From Lacinutrix sp. WUR7 (GTDB taxonomy: Bacteria; Bacteroidota; Bacteroidia; Flavobacteriales; Flavobacteriaceae): a stretch of 64,000 bases of DNA. Below, piece after piece: positions 26,475 to 36,101 of this stretch. The stretch is taken from the NCBI RefSeq assembly GCF_016864015.1, contig NZ_CP045067.1, forward strand, positions 3,792,001 to 3,856,000, read 5' to 3'. The notes beneath the pieces were generated by a model. That model was not told where the DNA came from. It did not search any database and saw only the letters and a list, made by a program, of their open reading frames with translations. The translations under genes and the position numbers were made by a program. Positions within the stretch are counted from its first letter, which is position 1; each line of letters starts with the position of its first letter.

Positions 26475-27374
26475 CTAATACCTTAAAAACGTAGCTTTCA
26501 ACATTCCCTTAATTTCATCAACCAAAGTAATTGGTTCCATCACCTTAACACTACTACCATACATTAAAATGCGTTCTACAAGTGATCGATTAGGAATTAC
26601 ATCCAATGAGATTTGAAACGCAATATTTGTATCCAGAAGTATTTGCTGGGAATGATGTAAAGGCAATGTTTTTACATACTGTCCTTGTTCTGGAGTAAAA
26701 GACAATACTACTCTTTGTTTGGTGTTTTCGGAATACACCATACCAATAACATCATGATACAGGTAGTTAATATCCACATCTGTATTGGGTTCAAACGTAT
26801 TTTCAGTTAACTGTACGTTAGACACTCTATCCATTCCAAAATTCCTAAATTCTTTTACGCCTTCTTGTTCTCCAATAATATACCAACGATTAGCATACTC
26901 TTTTAATAAATAGGGTTTTAACAATCGTTTTGTAGTTGTGTTTTTCTGAAAATTATAATGCGTAAAGCTAATTTCTCTATGTTGCTTTATTGCTGTTAAA
27001 AACAGCTCTAAATATTGTATTCCTTGAAGTCCTTCACTATTATCAAAAACAATATGCTCTAAAGATTTGCTTTTAGTTTTAAAACTTTCTTTTAGCAAAT
27101 CTGCTGTATTTACTAATTCTAAAAAACGAACAAAGTTTTCAAAATTCGGACTATTATCATAATCAATATAATAGTTGTTTCTAGAACTATCATATAACAC
27201 CTCAACCCCAAACTCATTTCTTAAATCATCAAAATCACGTTGAATTGTTCGCTTGGTATGCTCAAAACCATTATCAAATAAAAAGTCTTTTATAGCTTCA
27301 AAAGAAGTATCTCGTCCATTTTTAATTTTTTCTATGATTAATGAATACCGTTTTATTTTTCCTTGTACAGACAT
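26475..27374 (-). CDS. WYL-domain transcriptional regulator (BrxR/CapW-like)
   Basis: A 299-residue protein with an N-terminal winged helix (SVQGKIKRYSLIIEKIKNGR to RTIQRDFDDLRNEFGVEV, residues 1-60) and a WYL domain (about 130-205; LLKEYANRWYIIGEQ and FRNFGMDRVSNVQ). A WCX-like C-terminal domain (RVVLSFTPEQGQYVKTLPLHHSQQ) follows. WYL regulators repress many phage-defence operons and respond to nucleic-acid ligands. It is the last gene of the minus-strand defence array, 9 bases after the preceding gene, and most likely controls the module beginning at 29501. Confidence 0.92.
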   Translation of the reverse strand: MSVQGKIKRYSLIIEKIKNGRDTSFEAIKDFLFDNGFEHTKRTIQRDFDDLRNEFGVEVLYDSSRNNYYIDYDNSPNFENFVRFLELVNTADLLKESFKTKSKSLEHIVFDNSEGLQGIQYLELFLTAIKQHREISFTHYNFQKNTTTKRLLKPYLLKEYANRWYIIGEQEGVKEFRNFGMDRVSNVQLTENTFEPNTDVDINYLYHDVIGMVYSENTKQRVVLSFTPEQGQYVKTLPLHHSQQILLDTNIAFQISLDVIPNRSLVERILMYGSSVKVMEPITLVDEIKGMLKATFLRY

Positions 27375-27383
27375 TTTTACTAT

Positions 27384-27989
27384 TTAAGAAATTAACTCTA
27401 ATCCAGTATACTCATTTACTAATTCCTTCCAGCTTACAGGTGTTTTTATAAAAGTCTCCACAGTCCCACCAATAGCGGTGAAATCCACGTTTATTTCATA
27501 ACCTTCTGAAGCATAATCATTTTCTAAGTACTGATTATACTCTAAAACCAAACCTTCTAAATCTTCAAGAAGATCATAATCTAAGCGATCCGCATAATCG
27601 AGATATCTCATACTGTGAATAACTGTTTTCACACCGTTGACAACCATATAAATCGCTATGCGGTTATGCATATCGACACTGTTTATTTTAAATTTTTTCT
27701 CTGGATATTTACTCAAATACTCTATACCATTACCAGAGTCAAAATACTGCTGTAAATCTATTCGGGCTTGTTTGTCAGTGGTTTGAGAAATCCCCAAACC
27801 ACTGTACAATACATCTAAAATACTTCCGTAATGCTGAAAAACTTGTTTTCTAGCTTCTATTGGTGACACATGATGAAACTCTTTTTTTGTTTCTACCAAA
27901 TCGGCTTTAGTAGGTGTTTCATTATGAGATTCATCATGAATATTGGGTACTGCTCTTCGCCAGTATTTAGTTTCTATTTGGTAGTGCAT
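27384..27989 (-). CDS. Hypothetical protein next to a PD-(D/E)XK nuclease and WYL regulator
   Basis: A 201-residue protein that I do not recognise. It begins with a charged segment (HYQIETKYWRRAVPNIHDES). A mostly helical middle and a beta-rich part (KKFKINSVDMHNRIAIYMVV, then VKTVIHSMRYLDYADRLDYD) follow, and it ends with EINVDFTAIGGTVETFIKTP. There is no signal or membrane segment. I choose ATG 27989; a TTG lies 6 bases upstream in frame. It is 12 bases after the nuclease gene and 9 before the WYL gene, so it works with that module. Confidence 0.75.
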   Translation of the reverse strand: MHYQIETKYWRRAVPNIHDESHNETPTKADLVETKKEFHHVSPIEARKQVFQHYGSILDVLYSGLGISQTTDKQARIDLQQYFDSGNGIEYLSKYPEKKFKINSVDMHNRIAIYMVVNGVKTVIHSMRYLDYADRLDYDLLEDLEGLVLEYNQYLENDYASEGYEINVDFTAIGGTVETFIKTPVSWKELVNEYTGLELIS

Positions 27990-28001
27990 GGTCAATAAAT
28001 A

Positions 28002-29165
28002 CTAGTTTACTTTTTTAAATTTTTCTAGCCATTTTTCAAAATGAACACGATCATTATTTCTTTCATTTTCAAACCATTCACAACAAACCCAATAACTATT
28101 GCCATTAATTTCAATTGGGTCTTTCCAATAATGTAAAGGACTAGTACTATTAATTTTATCTTCTAATAATGGATATTGTATATCAAATAATTCTTTAGAC
28201 TTTTCCTGAGACTTCATTTGTGAAATTTCGTCATTATTAATAAAATTCCCTGCAACTAATTCATTAAGTTTTCTTTGTACAAATTTTCCGATTTTTTCCT
28301 TTTCATTGTTATTTTTAAACTGATCTGCAATATTTTTGGCTGTATCTCTTATACTTGGTTCAACATGTAAATTCGTCTGTAAAGACTCAACTGCTTTTTG
28401 TATTAAATCCTTATTTTCCTCCCAAAACTGAGTTAACAAATCACTTTCTTCCTTTGTAATTGCCATAAATTGATGTGTGTTTTTAATGTTTTCTACTGGA
28501 TTCCTTAATGCTATAATGTAATCTTTTAATATATGAAAAGTAGAATCATTAAGATCCTCGTCGAAAAGCGGTGTTATTATTAAATCTAATATATTTTGAT
28601 AATTGATCTGTATAAAATCTTTACATATACATTCAGGACTTTCTAATTGATCTAATTCAAAAAGCGAAATCGGAGTTAAATAAACAAAGAAAGTATTTAT
28701 ATCATTGTTATTCTTATTATTAATCGAATCAAAATAACGCAGTGTTTGTTTATTAAACTCACCACTATATACCTTGTTCTCAACAATTATTTGCAATTTA
28801 AATTCGTCAATATTACATTCAATTATTAAATCAATTTCTCCATTAATTCCTTCTCTAAAATTTTCTATTACTTTTAATGAATTAATAGAATAATCTCCAA
28901 GTACTAGTTTTTTATACAACTCCATATCAATTGTATTTTCATTAAAAAACTTGCTAGCAATTAAAACATCAATTAAATATCCCACTGCAACCTCTGAAAC
29001 CATACATTCTTTACTAAAAAGCCATTTCAAAAATGAAGTATGCCTAATTTCTTTCCTATTTACCCCATAAATCTCCATTAAAGATTTAGTAGAATAAATA
29101 TCCATCAGCTTCTTCGTCGATTGACTATTTTTAAAAGCTATAATTCTTTTTGTTAATTCTTTCAT
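28002..29165 (-). CDS. PD-(D/E)XK nuclease family protein
   Basis: A 387-residue protein of the PDDEXK_4-type family. An N-terminal helical part precedes the nuclease core at about residues 85-150: GEIDLIIECNIDEF supplies the Glu and Asp, and LQIIVENKVYSGE the E-x-K pair, followed by KQTLRYFD. The C-terminal ~200 residues are helical and end in a beta-rich segment with PIEINGNSYWVCCEWF. Such proteins are common in restriction and defence loci, although their exact function is mostly untested. It shares its core architecture with the gene at 41334-42587. Confidence 0.85.
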   Translation of the reverse strand: MKELTKRIIAFKNSQSTKKLMDIYSTKSLMEIYGVNRKEIRHTSFLKWLFSKECMVSEVAVGYLIDVLIASKFFNENTIDMELYKKLVLGDYSINSLKVIENFREGINGEIDLIIECNIDEFKLQIIVENKVYSGEFNKQTLRYFDSINNKNNNDINTFFVYLTPISLFELDQLESPECICKDFIQINYQNILDLIITPLFDEDLNDSTFHILKDYIIALRNPVENIKNTHQFMAITKEESDLLTQFWEENKDLIQKAVESLQTNLHVEPSIRDTAKNIADQFKNNNEKEKIGKFVQRKLNELVAGNFINNDEISQMKSQEKSKELFDIQYPLLEDKINSTSPLHYWKDPIEINGNSYWVCCEWFENERNNDRVHFEKWLEKFKKVN

Positions 29166-29216
29166 TCACTTAGTGTTAAATTAATTTTACTGAGAAGATA
29201 TTATTGTTATTATTGA

Positions 29217-29501
29217 CTACAACCACTCCATAACCGTTTTGTGTAACAAATACTGGTTAAATTGTTTGGACACCTTTTTAAAAGAAAGCCGTTCTCCTTT
29301 ATTTTTATTTACATAATGATAAGCGCGCATTGTTAGTGCTAACTCCTCGTGCGTCTTTAGTTGTAATATATTAATGTTTACTGTTTTTAAACAGTTCGCT
29401 ACAAACTGTTTCAAGTTATTTGCGCTGGATTGCGCTTCGTTAAAAGTCATATTCTCATATACTTCTAAATAGTCTTTAAATTCCTTTAATACGTTATCCA
29501 T
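29217..29501 (-). CDS. Hypothetical small helical protein
   Basis: A 94-residue protein, probably all-helical (NVLKEFKDYLEVYENMTFNE to the C-terminal LLHKTVMEWL), that I do not recognise. I choose ATG 29501; an in-frame TTG 24 bases upstream is less likely. It is the first gene of a four-gene unit (this gene, PD-(D/E)XK nuclease, unknown, WYL regulator), behind a candidate operator at 29542-29558. Confidence 0.7.
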   Translation of the reverse strand: MDNVLKEFKDYLEVYENMTFNEAQSSANNLKQFVANCLKTVNINILQLKTHEELALTMRAYHYVNKNKGERLSFKKVSKQFNQYLLHKTVMEWL

Positions 29502-29541
29502 TGTTTTATTTTTTAATGAATACAAATATCATATGGCAGCT

Positions 29542-29558
29542 ACGACAAAATATGTCGT
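29542..29558. promoter_or_regulatory. Palindrome ACGACA-AAATA-TGTCGT, candidate WYL operator
   Basis: A perfect 6-bp inverted repeat with a 5-base centre lies in the 73-base gap between mcrC and the start of the WYL-linked unit, 41 bases before ATG 29501. AT-rich promoter-like sequence (GATATTTG on minus) lies just downstream. WYL repressors of the BrxR/CapW type bind such dyads upstream of their own operon; binding here is inferred. Confidence 0.6.
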
Positions 29559-29574
29559 CATCACAAAAAATCTT

Positions 29575-30831
29575 TTATTTAGTTAGATTTAAACCTGTAA
29601 TTTGCAATATACTCTTCCCTATAGAATTGTCTAAACTCCCATCCCCATCCAAAACAGATACAAAGCCCATTTTACATTGATGGTCAATTTCTGAGGTTTC
29701 ATCACTTACATGTTTTGAATAATCATCTGTTAAATAAGATTTAAACTTATTTTCGGCATAATCACCAGGATATAAAAGCATCGCTTTTTCGGCATCCCAA
29801 AAACGACAATAGGTATACATCTGTCTTAAATCAGAAACAGAAGCAGAACTCTTTTGTGGTCGTTTCCATTTTGTATCGATGATAAAAGTTTTCTTGCCTT
29901 GTCGTAATACAATATCTGGTCTTAAACTATTACTTCCCCAAAACGATTTAGATTCCTGACCAGACACTTCCATATTGGTGCCTTCACATGCTTTTTGTAA
30001 TTGCTTTAAAATATAGGTTTCCCACAACTCATTCATATCAAATAGTAGCGATAACATCTTTTCTTTACCACTGGTAATATCTGGCGAGTAATTTAGAATA
30101 ATCAATCTTGCTAATTCTAATGCATAACCATAACTATTCGTTTTTCTGTTTAGTTGGATTGCATTTAACTGTTTTGCTGTAATGGTTTTAGTTTCGACTT
30201 CTGGAAAGTTTATTTGCACTCTATTTACTAAGTCTTGTAATCTAGAACCACTAGTAAACTGACTAACAACAGTTAAAGCTTTTTGTAATACTTGGTGTAA
30301 AAAGTGATTGCTATCATATACTTGATGTGTAGTATAAAAACGTTCTTTATGCACTATATTTTTTCTAATATGACCAGCAAATTCTAATTTTCCTTTTAAA
30401 GCTTTTGTATTATTGGTTTGCTTTCTATATTTTTTAATTAATCCTTTTCTAACTAAACTTTCTACTTCTAGTAAATACAATTCAAAATATACTTCTAATA
30501 AATTTAGGTGTTGCCTTTTTACATGAGCAGCACCAGAAGACTCTGCTTTAAGCTTACCACAAGCCTGTAACATTTTTAATAATACACCTTTCCATTTATT
30601 ATCAGCATCCTCTTTATCCGCTTTTGGGTGTATCTCAATTGTTAAACCATCCACTTGAATAACACCAACGTACTGATTAAACTTGATGCCTTTAGCAATA
30701 GGCTCAAAGTAATTACCATCGTGGTATTCATTCAGTTTTAAAAGTGCATCTAAATGCGTTTGTTTAAAACCTTTTTCACCAATACACAATCGTTGATGCT
30801 CAAAAACAGCTATGTTATTACGTTTTGTCAA
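29575..30831 (-). CDS. mcrC: McrC, nuclease subunit of McrBC-type restriction
   Basis: A 418-residue McrC protein. The N-terminal part contacts the McrB ring, and the middle contains the conserved ALKGKLEFAGHIRKN and VYDSNHFLHQVLQKAL stretches. The C-terminal PD-(D/E)XK nuclease reads LRPDIVLRQGKKTFIIDTKWK (Asp and D-x-K) near residues 300-320. McrBC cuts DNA containing modified cytosine, thus phage or foreign-methylated DNA. Its start directly abuts the mcrB stop. Confidence 0.95.
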   Translation of the reverse strand: MTKRNNIAVFEHQRLCIGEKGFKQTHLDALLKLNEYHDGNYFEPIAKGIKFNQYVGVIQVDGLTIEIHPKADKEDADNKWKGVLLKMLQACGKLKAESSGAAHVKRQHLNLLEVYFELYLLEVESLVRKGLIKKYRKQTNNTKALKGKLEFAGHIRKNIVHKERFYTTHQVYDSNHFLHQVLQKALTVVSQFTSGSRLQDLVNRVQINFPEVETKTITAKQLNAIQLNRKTNSYGYALELARLIILNYSPDITSGKEKMLSLLFDMNELWETYILKQLQKACEGTNMEVSGQESKSFWGSNSLRPDIVLRQGKKTFIIDTKWKRPQKSSASVSDLRQMYTYCRFWDAEKAMLLYPGDYAENKFKSYLTDDYSKHVSDETSEIDHQCKMGFVSVLDGDGSLDNSIGKSILQITGLNLTK

Positions 30832-33342
30832 TTAATTTTCAAGTATTTCTTTTTTACCAAGTAATTCGGAAACTGCATCCATAATAGTATCTGCATTTAC
30901 TAGGTTTAGTTTATAACTAGGTATTTTAAAATCGTTTGCATTTTCATAATCAAAACTTGCAAAATCGACTTTATCATTCTTTATTTTTTCAATAAATCCT
31001 TTTCCAAGCACTAAACCAATTTTACCATAATCCCCATAAAAGTATTCTTGTAATAATGGTACTATTTTATTGTTAAAAGCATTTGCTAATTTTTTAGTAG
31101 AATCAACATTTACAAAGTAAGAATGTCCAATAGTATGATCTCTATCTATTAATAATTCTATACGTAGATTAATGGCTTCTAATATTCCTGACAGCTCAAC
31201 ATCCTCTACATATTCATTTTCAATAACACTATAATCAGGCATCATTTCTTTAAATTCAAACCTACGACGTAAAGCTGTATCTAAGGCTTCTACACTTCTG
31301 TCAGCAGTATTCATGGTGCCATAAATATCTAGGTTTGATGGTACACTAAATTCTTTTTTAGAGTAAGGTAATTTAATGCTTAATTCATTCTTAGCGCCTT
31401 TTCGCTTATCCACTTCAATAAGTGTAATTAGTTCTCCAAAAATAGCAGAGACATTTCCTCTATTTATTTCATCTATAAAAATAGCATATCTATTATCTGG
31501 ATCGTTTTTAGCTCTAATGCATAATTCTTTAAACACACCATTCTCTATTCGATACCCTAAATTTGTGGTTTCCTCTCCTTCTTCTGGAGAAATTGGTTTT
31601 ATACCTTCTATAAAATCTTCGTAAGCAAAAGATTGGTGAAAAGTTACAAAGTCATAGTTTTTAATTTCTTTTTGAGGACTAATATTAAAGTCATTTACAT
31701 CTTTTAAAATATCCAATATTTCTGGGCTTTGTTCTTTTACCTCATCCGATAACAATTGCCATGTTTTGTTTTTATTCTTATCGAAAATTAATGGATTCTG
31801 ACGTTGCTTATAAGCTACGTTTTCAGATTCTTCAATAGTATGCATCTGTAAAGTTCCCCATAATGTTGCTCTTACATTTTTAGATTCAGAAAGTGCTGCT
31901 TTTTTAGCAACCCATCTGTTTTCTAAAATATCATTTACTCTAGCTGTTCCAATTTCAACAAGCGCTAAAGCAACAACTTGCCACCAAGTTAATTTAGTAA
32001 CGGTTTCTTCAAAATACTTCTCTTTGGTTACCGCGTTTTCTTTCAGTGTATAGTTATCAAACAATTGAGCTTTTAAATAATAGGTTTTTCCTGTTCCAGG
32101 AGGTCCATAAAGTATTTGGTTTGTAGCAGTACTATTTATTTTTTGAAATGAATCCTTTTTAACAGTAATACCATGCCCTTCTTTAATAAATTCTATAAAT
32201 GCTTTTATAGAATCAGAATATAAACCCTTACTACCATAAGATGGATCAGCAGAATAATAATATTTAGTTTTTTTATTTTTTTGATTTTCTATTAAATCTT
32301 GATACAACAATGTGAGTGTTGCTATATTTTTTTCAGAATAGATATCTTTATTTAAAAGCTCATTTAAAATATCTATAGCTCTTAAATAATAATTTATTTT
32401 ATCACTACTTTCATTTCCTTTTAGCCAGTTTGAGTATTGTACCTTTATTATCTCAGACTGATTGTTTGGCCTATATTTATCAAATCGTTTTTTTAGTTTC
32501 TCTTTCATATTCGAAAACTCTTCTTTAGAAATTCTATGAGCGTCAAATGTTGGGTTTACCTTTTTTTCTACTTCTATTTGATTATTTATTATTGGTATTA
32601 ATTTAGATAAATCCCTGTCTACATCTTTTAGCATAACAGCTATGTCTGTATATGATTCTTGTTTTGGTTTTGTTCTAATCGTATACATCTTATTATCAAC
32701 ACCACTAACACGCTTAACACCAATGCTTTCCGCGACAAATTCAAACGCAGATTTTATTAAATTTAAAGCGGATTTATTTTGAGTATTATGAGGAGAATTT
32801 GTTTGCGACAACTTAAAATCATAACTAAATTTGGAATAGTCAGAAGAAATTTCAAAAATTAAACCAATACAATCACTTGAGGAACCAGGGAAATTCACTG
32901 GTAATGTCCAAAATGTAACTGCGAAATAGCGTGATTTTTCTGTACCAATAAAATAATCTAATTCAGCACCTTTAGAGCCATTTTGCCTTAAAGAAAATGT
33001 GAAATTTTCATCTTGTTTATTTTTATTATTTAACCAATTATAAACTTGTTTCTCATAATCTTTATAAGTAATCATACCTTTCTCTTTTTTTACAATCGTA
33101 AATCCATTACGTTCAAAAGCATTAAAACAGTCTGTACCTTTTCCGCCTTTAAAATAGCGTTCTATTTTTCTACCTTCTGCATGAAAATTAGCATAAGCCA
33201 TTATGGCTTTTGGTGGATACGTTTTATTATTATAAAAAACATCATAAGTTGATGAAGGTCCGAACTCATTTGGATATCCTTTTTCTTCAAAGTCTTTTAT
33301 AGCTTGTAATATATGATCTTTAGTTACTTGATTGAATAGCAT
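30832..33342 (-). CDS. mcrB: McrB-like AAA+ GTPase with N-terminal recognition domains
   Basis: An 836-residue protein. Residues 1-85 resemble the ScoMcrA/DUF-type N-terminal domain (NNKTYPPKAIMAYANFHAEG). Residues ~90-250 form a DUF3578-like MrcB_N domain (LRQNGSKGAELDYFIG). The AAA+ part has Walker A LYGPPGTGKTYYL (near 415), Walker B FIDEINRGN (near 620) and the McrB signature MNTADRS (near 675), with a VTFHQSFAYEDFIEG motif between. It powers and targets the McrC nuclease. Two different N-terminal modules suggest specificity other than the E. coli RmC site. Confidence 0.94.
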   Translation of the reverse strand: MLFNQVTKDHILQAIKDFEEKGYPNEFGPSSTYDVFYNNKTYPPKAIMAYANFHAEGRKIERYFKGGKGTDCFNAFERNGFTIVKKEKGMITYKDYEKQVYNWLNNKNKQDENFTFSLRQNGSKGAELDYFIGTEKSRYFAVTFWTLPVNFPGSSSDCIGLIFEISSDYSKFSYDFKLSQTNSPHNTQNKSALNLIKSAFEFVAESIGVKRVSGVDNKMYTIRTKPKQESYTDIAVMLKDVDRDLSKLIPIINNQIEVEKKVNPTFDAHRISKEEFSNMKEKLKKRFDKYRPNNQSEIIKVQYSNWLKGNESSDKINYYLRAIDILNELLNKDIYSEKNIATLTLLYQDLIENQKNKKTKYYYSADPSYGSKGLYSDSIKAFIEFIKEGHGITVKKDSFQKINSTATNQILYGPPGTGKTYYLKAQLFDNYTLKENAVTKEKYFEETVTKLTWWQVVALALVEIGTARVNDILENRWVAKKAALSESKNVRATLWGTLQMHTIEESENVAYKQRQNPLIFDKNKNKTWQLLSDEVKEQSPEILDILKDVNDFNISPQKEIKNYDFVTFHQSFAYEDFIEGIKPISPEEGEETTNLGYRIENGVFKELCIRAKNDPDNRYAIFIDEINRGNVSAIFGELITLIEVDKRKGAKNELSIKLPYSKKEFSVPSNLDIYGTMNTADRSVEALDTALRRRFEFKEMMPDYSVIENEYVEDVELSGILEAINLRIELLIDRDHTIGHSYFVNVDSTKKLANAFNNKIVPLLQEYFYGDYGKIGLVLGKGFIEKIKNDKVDFASFDYENANDFKIPSYKLNLVNADTIMDAVSELLGKKEILEN

Positions 33343-33440
33343 ATTATATAATTAATTTATTATTACAAAGAGCTAATTCAAAATCCTACAGAGAATTATG
33401 TCTCGCTTTTTTGGAAAAATTAAAAAAGTAATACTGAACA

Positions 33441-36101
33441 TTACTTTTTAAAACTTTGTTCTAAACCCATTTCTCTAATTTTATCTAACCATTCATAAAT
33501 CATGGTTTGGCAATATTTAGGTTTTCCGTCTTCATTCTTTTCTTTTTCCATGGCAATAGCTAACAAAGCATATTCATTTTCTAGAGAAGTGCCAAAAACA
33601 CCTTGATCGTCTGTGTTTATGGATACAAATAATTGTGGACATTCTTTTATCTTATCAAAATCAGTTTCTAAGTGTAAATTGAAAAAATTCTTTATAGGGT
33701 GTTTGTTATATTTATCTATAGTTCCAATTAAATAATTGGATGTTGGATTACATTCAATTCCTATATTCATTTGTACGATGTAGTTTTGATATTCTTTTTG
33801 AATACTAGTAACTAATTTTATATAAGCCTCTGTAATTTCAAATTGCTTTATTTCTTTACCCTTCTTTTTTATTGCAGGATTAAAATGATATTGCTGATAC
33901 AAAAATTTAGTTTTGCTGTCATTTCTTATGTTTCCTCTTTTAGGATAAAAATGATTAATTCTACATCTTTCCCAATAGGTAATATTCGGAATGTCTTCTA
34001 TTTTGTCATCTATATCTTCTAAATATAAATATGGATCATCTCCTCTTAATTTCCATGCATCAAAATATATTTCATGTTTAAAATCTATATTATAAAATCT
34101 AGAATCTTTATCAAAATAACATTGATAAATTTCTCTAAATAAAGAATCAAATAACTTTTCTAATTTATAGATTTCGCTTGTATGGTCATTTATGTTGTAT
34201 TTTCTAACCTTAGCCAACAACCAAGCAATATTATCTAATAACATCTCTTTCGGAATCAATAATTTTCTTCCTTTAAAATCAAAATATGCTTTAACATCTA
34301 TTCCTAGTGCCAATGCATGTCCTATTCTATCGCCTTGGCAAAATTTTAGAAACTTAATGCTTTCATCAATACATCTAATTCCATCTATAATATCATAAAA
34401 ATCTTCTCCTGCATGATAAGTAGCATACAGTTTATTTTCTACAATCTCTTTCTTTAAATGATTGTATTTTCCATTTAATTTATGGTCTTTTAAATACCTA
34501 AAGGCTTGTGCAAAAACTTCTGGTCTTGCATTAAATTCATTTGAAGCAGCATCAATACCTCTTATCAATTTTGCTTTGGTAGAATACGATTCTCTAAGTT
34601 GTACGATTGCTCTGGCTTGTTTTTTCACATCTTTTCTTAATTGATGATGCCTTGGTAATACTTCTTGAGCCAATTTGTAATTCGTATTCTTCTCTTTAAA
34701 CTTAATAAAATGGACTGTATAAAAATGTTTTTCTTTGTTTGCTTTATACGTACCTAAAACCTTTTTGAGAGGAATATTATAGTGTGTCTGTTTTAATGCT
34801 TTAGGATCACTATTAATTTGATATTTCTTTAAACTCGTATTAATAGCTAATGCGGTGTCTTTAGGAGCAATTCTAGTTTCAAAAGAAGTTATATTTTGAA
34901 ACTTTGTACTATCATTAATAGCCATTTGTAATAAGGCTGTTTCATAAATACTATTATCTGGAATAAAGTATTCTTTTCTATCCTGATACGTAGAAAAGTT
35001 AGCAAAACCAACCTTTTTATTTACCTGAATCAATTCTGATCTAAATTGATTTTTGATGGATATATATGCGTGTAATAATTTTTCTATCTTAAAGCTTTCT
35101 TTTTTTTCTGCATAGATATACTTCAAAGCTCTGTAGAGTAACTGCCTTTCACCATACATTATAAAAGAACCTTCAAAGTTATTAATATGCATGTCTTTAG
35201 TGATGGCATAATCTGCTACGTCTTGCTTTCCTTTATGATAAAACTCATAGCCGTAAAGTTTCTTTTTCTCGTTTATTTCAATTTGAATATTAGACAAATT
35301 CATTAATACCTCAAACGAATCGTTTTTATTAGAATTTGGATATAATAAGTACTTAAAATCAGCTACGTTAATTTCACTATTTTCATCTAATAAAAATTGA
35401 AATAACACCAGTCTAATTTTCGAAGCTTTATAAACAAGGATGTCTATTTCTTTATTTTGATTATTAAAGGAATGAGAGGTAGTACCATTTAATTTGAGTC
35501 CTTTTTTTAATTTCTTAAACTTTTCAGTATGATGATTACTATTGATCGTATTCATTAAAGAAATCCAATTCAAATCGAAAACGGGAGCAGAACCCTTTAA
35601 ATGAAAATGATTTTCTGCAATCCCTTTATCTAATAATTTTTTTAGTCTGTTATTGTTTGAAAAAGCAACGGTTCTCCAAGAAAAGAAATTTCTTTTTCTT
35701 TTAGAACGGTTATCCATATAGGCAAAGTAAGAACAGGTAAATAAATCCTCTCCTAAAGAAAAAGACAAATCTCTCCAACGTAATAAATGCTCATAACAAA
35801 CAAAAGGTTCTTTGTCTCGTTCTATTAAAACTTGTTTATTAAAATGAGTTAATAAATTAAAAATGGATTTATTACTACTTTTTCCTTGATACACATCTAG
35901 TAGCCAATCTGAATCTAACTTTTTATATAAGTTTTCAATTTCATCAAAACTATAGTTATCAAAGAGGGACAAGCCTTGTTCTAAAAAACCTGTTTTAGAA
36001 AAAATATCATTTTCTAAAACATTACTGTATATATGCTGAAGTATTAAATCAGGACAAGTATTATTAAAAATTGCTTCTATGGATTTTCTAAGATTATCCA
36101 T
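33441..36101 (-). CDS. rdrB: RdrB, adenosine deaminase of a RADAR anti-phage system
   Basis: An 886-residue protein with the complete metal-dependent adenosine deaminase signature spread over a large scaffold: HFH at 165-167 (ENHFHLKGS), YHAGED at 562-567, DRIGHALALG at 591-600, ECNPTSN at 783-789 and NTDDQGVFG at 829-837. Free adenosine deaminases are ~350 residues, while RdrB proteins are ~800-900, with insertions for dodecamer assembly. RADAR deaminates adenosine in RNA and/or ATP/dATP during infection. It follows and overlaps by 8 bases the second part of rdrA, the gene order of known RADAR loci. Confidence 0.9.
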   Translation of the reverse strand: MDNLRKSIEAIFNNTCPDLILQHIYSNVLENDIFSKTGFLEQGLSLFDNYSFDEIENLYKKLDSDWLLDVYQGKSSNKSIFNLLTHFNKQVLIERDKEPFVCYEHLLRWRDLSFSLGEDLFTCSYFAYMDNRSKRKRNFFSWRTVAFSNNNRLKKLLDKGIAENHFHLKGSAPVFDLNWISLMNTINSNHHTEKFKKLKKGLKLNGTTSHSFNNQNKEIDILVYKASKIRLVLFQFLLDENSEINVADFKYLLYPNSNKNDSFEVLMNLSNIQIEINEKKKLYGYEFYHKGKQDVADYAITKDMHINNFEGSFIMYGERQLLYRALKYIYAEKKESFKIEKLLHAYISIKNQFRSELIQVNKKVGFANFSTYQDRKEYFIPDNSIYETALLQMAINDSTKFQNITSFETRIAPKDTALAINTSLKKYQINSDPKALKQTHYNIPLKKVLGTYKANKEKHFYTVHFIKFKEKNTNYKLAQEVLPRHHQLRKDVKKQARAIVQLRESYSTKAKLIRGIDAASNEFNARPEVFAQAFRYLKDHKLNGKYNHLKKEIVENKLYATYHAGEDFYDIIDGIRCIDESIKFLKFCQGDRIGHALALGIDVKAYFDFKGRKLLIPKEMLLDNIAWLLAKVRKYNINDHTSEIYKLEKLFDSLFREIYQCYFDKDSRFYNIDFKHEIYFDAWKLRGDDPYLYLEDIDDKIEDIPNITYWERCRINHFYPKRGNIRNDSKTKFLYQQYHFNPAIKKKGKEIKQFEITEAYIKLVTSIQKEYQNYIVQMNIGIECNPTSNYLIGTIDKYNKHPIKNFFNLHLETDFDKIKECPQLFVSINTDDQGVFGTSLENEYALLAIAMEKEKNEDGKPKYCQTMIYEWLDKIREMGLEQSFKK

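Noticed and set aside
33441-36101. Housekeeping adenosine deaminase
   Set aside because: The chain is more than twice the usual length and is coupled to an ATPase gene inside a defence island, which fits RdrB better.
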